From assembly GCA_028711355.1 (NCBI GenBank), contig JAQTSL010000147.1, positions 1 through 8,568 of the forward strand: a stretch of 8,568 nucleotides of DNA. The letters are read 5' to 3'. Shown one piece after another: positions 6,713 through 8,568 of the stretch. This DNA comes from Rhodoferax sp. (GTDB taxonomy: Bacteria > Pseudomonadota > Gammaproteobacteria > Burkholderiales > Burkholderiaceae_C). Made by a program: the position numbers and the translations under genes. Within the stretch, counting starts at the first letter, position 1. Each line of letters starts with the position of its first letter. Under the pieces are notes generated by a model. The model was not told the DNA's origin. It saw nothing but the letters and a program-made list of their open reading frames with translations, and ran no database searches.

Positions 6713-7483
6713 ATGCAGACCCGCTTTATCCTGATCAACACCAGCTCGGCCGGCAACGTGGGCGCCGCCGCGCGCGCCATGAAAACCATGGGCTTTGACG
6801 ATCTGGTGCTGGTGGCGCCACGCTGGCCCAACGTGCTGCGCCGTGAAGAAACGATCCAGCGCGCCAGCGGCGCCACCGACGTGTTGAACAACGCCCGCAT
6901 CGTTGACACGTTGGATCAGGCGCTGGCTGGTATGACCCACCTGTGCGCCACGGCGATGACGCCACGCGACTTTGGGCCGCCCACCACGACCCCGCGCAAG
7001 CACTTTGAAATGCTTCTAAAAAAAGAGCTTTTTGCGCAAGCAGGACAAGCGCTAGCGGCCGAAAATGCTTGTAATTCTGGGGTGGCGTTTTTGTTTGGTT
7101 CCGAGCGTTTTGGTATGCGCAACGAAGACGTCTATCGCTGCCATGTGTGTCTGAGCATTCCGAGCAACCCGCAGTTTGGTTCGCTCAACCTGGGCTCGGC
7201 GGTGCAGGTGATTGCCTATGACTGGCGCGAGGCACTGGCCGCCTACCCGGTGCAAGCCGCCACGCCTGATGCGGTGCTGGCCGATGCGGCGCAGGTGGCC
7301 GGCATGCTGGCGCATCTGGAGCAGGCGCTGGTGCACATTGACTTTTTGAACCCGCAGGCGCCGAAAAAACTGATGCCACGGCTCAACGCACTGTTCAACC
7401 GCGCTGGTGTCACGCAAGAAGAAATCCATATTTTGCGCGGAGTAGCCAAGATGATGCTTCAAGCGGTGCCGACCCGGGCATGA
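6713..7483 (+). CDS. trmJ: tRNA (cytidine/uridine-32)-2'-O-methyltransferase TrmJ, SPOUT family
   Basis: TrmJ uses S-adenosylmethionine to methylate the ribose 2'-OH of nucleotide 32 in the tRNA anticodon loop; it is a dimeric cytoplasmic enzyme. The 256-residue protein shows the three SPOUT/TrmH motifs: NTSSAGNVGAAARAMKTMGF (9-28) with the conserved Asn and Arg, AFLFGSERFGMRNEDV (125-140), and IPSNPQFGSLNLGSAVQVIAYD (149-170), which form the trefoil-knot cofactor site. The C-terminal segment LMPRLNALFNRAG...ILRGVAKMM is the usual TrmJ helical tail. Residues about 99-122 (MLLKKELFAQAG..AACN) form an extra loop encoded by lower-GC DNA that resembles a dispersed repeat. The start MQTRFILI fits the family but lacks a clear Shine-Dalgarno site. 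cysE follows on the same strand after 179 bp. Confidence 0.94.
   Translation: MQTRFILINTSSAGNVGAAARAMKTMGFDDLVLVAPRWPNVLRREETIQRASGATDVLNNARIVDTLDQALAGMTHLCATAMTPRDFGPPTTTPRKHFEMLLKKELFAQAGQALAAENACNSGVAFLFGSERFGMRNEDVYRCHVCLSIPSNPQFGSLNLGSAVQVIAYDWREALAAYPVQAATPDAVLADAAQVAGMLAHLEQALVHIDFLNPQAPKKLMPRLNALFNRAGVTQEEIHILRGVAKMMLQAVPTRA
7008..7078 (+). repeat. Probable dispersed-repeat insertion inside trmJ
   Basis: The stretch has an A-run, AGAGCT, GCGCAAGCAGGACAAGCGCTAGCGGC-type order and AAAATGCTTG, with lower GC than the gene around it. The 6-bp arms ACAAGC (7045-7050) and GCTTGT (7067-7072) are inverted. The order and wording resemble a repeat common in Comamonadaceae genomes (AGCGCTTGTCC ... 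AAGCGCTAGCAGCC type, recalled). It is read through in frame and adds roughly a dozen to twenty residues between the SPOUT motifs compared with E. coli TrmJ. The boundaries are approximate. Confidence 0.5.
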
Positions 7484-7533
7484 CCCGCCTGGCGCCGATG
7501 TTGAATCAATCCAAATAACGTGAAAGGGCAGGT

Positions 7534-7606
7534 TGTCATACCGGGCAACGACCCGGTATCCATGAATTTGGATGCACTGGATTGCGGATCGGGGTCCGCA
7601 ATGACA
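7534..7606. repeat. 73-bp double-hairpin palindromic repeat (TGTCAT/ATGACA ends)
   Basis: The ends TGTCAT (7534-7539) and ATGACA (7601-7606) are inverted copies. Within them are two perfect 8-bp hairpins with 6-nt loops: ATACCGGG/CCCGGTAT (7538-7545 and 7552-7559) and ATTGCGGA/TCCGCAAT (7581-7588 and 7595-7602). Between them ATCCA (7558-7562) can pair with either of two TGGAT copies (7569-7573, 7578-7582). The whole folds as a cloverleaf-like structure. It matches the general form of small non-autonomous repeats seen between genes in many proteobacteria (recalled). It lies between trmJ and cysE and could affect read-through or mRNA stability. Confidence 0.75.
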
Positions 7607-7662
7607 GCCATTTTTCATGCTTCGGCGTGGCCTTGTTGCCATGAACGTTAGACTTAGCCCCC

Positions 7663-8436
7663 ATGTTTTCAAGAATCCGATCTGACGTCAATTGCATCGT
7701 GGAGCGCGACCCGGCGGCGCGCAGCACCTGGGAGGTGCTGACCTGCTACCCCGGCTTGCACGCGGTGATCCTGCACCGGCTGGCGCACTACTTTTGGACA
7801 AGTGGTTTCAAATGGCTGGGCCGGTTTACCTCGCATATGGCGCGCTTTCTGACGGGTATTGAAATCCACCCGGGCGCCAAAATTGGCGAGCGCGTTTTTT
7901 TTGACCATGCCATGGGCGTGGTGGTGGGTGAAACCGCCGAAGTGGGTGACGACTGCACCATTTATCAGGGCGTGACGCTGGGTGGCACCTCGCTTTACAA
8001 AGGCGCCAAACGTCACCCCACTCTGGGGCGCGGTGTGGTGGTGGGTGCCGGTGCGCAGGTGCTGGGCGGCTTTAGCGTCGGCGACGGGGCCAAGGTGGGT
8101 TCCAACGCAGTGGTCACCAAACCGGTGCCAGCGGGTGCCACAGCGGTAGGCAACCCGGCGCGCATCATTCAAGCCGAGCAGGACGTCAAGCGCGAAGAAG
8201 TGGCGGCCAAAATGGGCTTTTCAGCCTATGGTGTGACGCAAAACGACGATCCGCTGAGCCAGGCGATGCGCGGTCTGATCGACAGCGCCGCGCTGCAAGA
8301 GCATCAGATTGCGATGCTCTGGAAAGCCATTGAGCAGCTCAACTGCCCGCGCCAGGTGGTCTCGATCGTGCCGCCAGATGCAGCACGGCAAGAACATTTT
8401 GAGGCCGACAAGCTCAATCGGTTGGTGGGCAAGTGA
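7663..8436 (+). CDS. cysE: Serine O-acetyltransferase CysE
   Basis: CysE transfers an acetyl group from acetyl-CoA to L-serine, giving O-acetylserine, the committed step of cysteine synthesis. The 257-residue protein starts MFSRIRSDVN, as in other betaproteobacterial CysE, and has a short helical N-terminal domain with the conserved STWEVLTCYPGLHA. A left-handed beta-helix of hexapeptide repeats (about 64-165) follows. Catalytic Asp81-His82 in FFDHAMG and His118 in AKRHPTLG are present, with the GVTLGGT and GNPARI motifs. The C-terminal tail (170-257) is long and charged and ends in Lys, not the Ile that in E. coli CysE docks into cysteine synthase. No strong ribosome site precedes the ATG; the start rests on family alignment. 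It may be co-transcribed with trmJ, although the 73-bp repeat lies between them. Its 3' end overlaps an opposing gene. Confidence 0.96.
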   Translation: MFSRIRSDVNCIVERDPAARSTWEVLTCYPGLHAVILHRLAHYFWTSGFKWLGRFTSHMARFLTGIEIHPGAKIGERVFFDHAMGVVVGETAEVGDDCTIYQGVTLGGTSLYKGAKRHPTLGRGVVVGAGAQVLGGFSVGDGAKVGSNAVVTKPVPAGATAVGNPARIIQAEQDVKREEVAAKMGFSAYGVTQNDDPLSQAMRGLIDSAALQEHQIAMLWKAIEQLNCPRQVVSIVPPDAARQEHFEADKLNRLVGK

Positions 8437-8568
8437 GCCCACGGCGTGCGTCCTTGAGCAACAGCAGCAGTTGCCGCTCACGCAAGGGTGATTGGATAAA
8501 TCCGAAGCGGGTGTAAAAGGCGGTCGCTTGCTGGTCAAACCCAGACGGGAAGAACGCGTACTTGGAGC
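8414..8568 (-). CDS. C-terminal fragment of a probable GNAT-family N-acetyltransferase, 5' end off the window
   Basis: An open minus-strand frame enters at the right edge and ends at a TGA at 8414-8416, giving 51 complete codons. The visible sequence SKYAFFPSGFDQQATAFYTR followed by FGFIQSPLRERQLLLLLKD has the AFYxRFGF signature of the last strand-helix unit of GNAT acetyltransferases, where the Tyr helps acetyl transfer, and then the usual hydrophobic final strand. The substrate cannot be told from this part. The gene is convergent with cysE and the last 23 bp overlap it. Only about the last third of the protein is visible, so the family call is tentative. Confidence 0.65.
   Translation of the reverse strand, partial: SKYAFFPSGFDQQATAFYTRFGFIQSPLRERQLLLLLKDARRGLTCPPTD

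Noticed and set aside
7052..7672. Minus-strand 206-codon open frame opposite trmJ and the following gap
   Set aside because: It is antisense to conserved trmJ motifs and crosses the 73-bp repeat; no domain is recognisable.
7536..7727. Minus-strand 63-codon frame across the trmJ-cysE gap
   Set aside because: Its C-terminus (SWIPGRCPV) is simply the translated palindromic repeat and its N-terminus is antisense to cysE.
7669..8172. Minus-strand 167-codon open frame opposite cysE
   Set aside because: It is a His/Arg-rich antisense shadow of the hexapeptide-repeat region of cysE.

Overview
The window reads as ordinary chromosome of a betaproteobacterium, most likely of the family Comamonadaceae (Rhodoferax/Polaromonas-like). 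The signs are the high GC content, the close fit of every recognisable protein to betaproteobacterial versions, the divergent suhB / trmJ-cysE arrangement, and a class I PHA synthase. This placement comes from recalled family features, not from a search.

Layout. The left part is on the minus strand. It holds a long transglutaminase/DUF2126 protein that runs off the left edge (1-2253), a secreted FecR-domain protein (2468-3706), the PHA synthase phaC (3898-5631) and suhB (5739-6587). A 125-bp divergent promoter region separates suhB from the plus-strand genes trmJ (6713-7483) and cysE (7663-8436). The 3' end of a probable GNAT acetyltransferase enters from the right edge on the minus strand (8414-8568) and overlaps the end of cysE by 23 bp.

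Function. Most genes are housekeeping: tRNA 2'-O-methylation at position 32 (trmJ), the first step of cysteine synthesis (cysE), inositol-phosphatase-type SuhB with its rRNA-transcription role, and carbon storage (phaC). phaC stands alone, without phaA, phaB or phasin genes beside it. The two less understood genes are the transglutaminase-DUF2126 protein, whose family usually travels with ATP-grasp and alpha-E partners (these would lie outside this window), and the FecR-domain protein, which carries a C-terminal region that looks NTF2-like.

Non-coding structure is the most distinctive part. There is a REP-type hairpin (2392-2427), a 73-bp double-hairpin repeat with TGTCAT/ATGACA ends (7534-7606), a perfect 9+9 bp palindrome upstream of the FecR gene (3756-3776), and an AT-richer stretch inside trmJ (about 7008-7078) that looks like an in-frame dispersed-repeat insertion. 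No rRNA, tRNA, CRISPR array, transposase gene or phage gene was seen. No clear new defence or mobile system was found.
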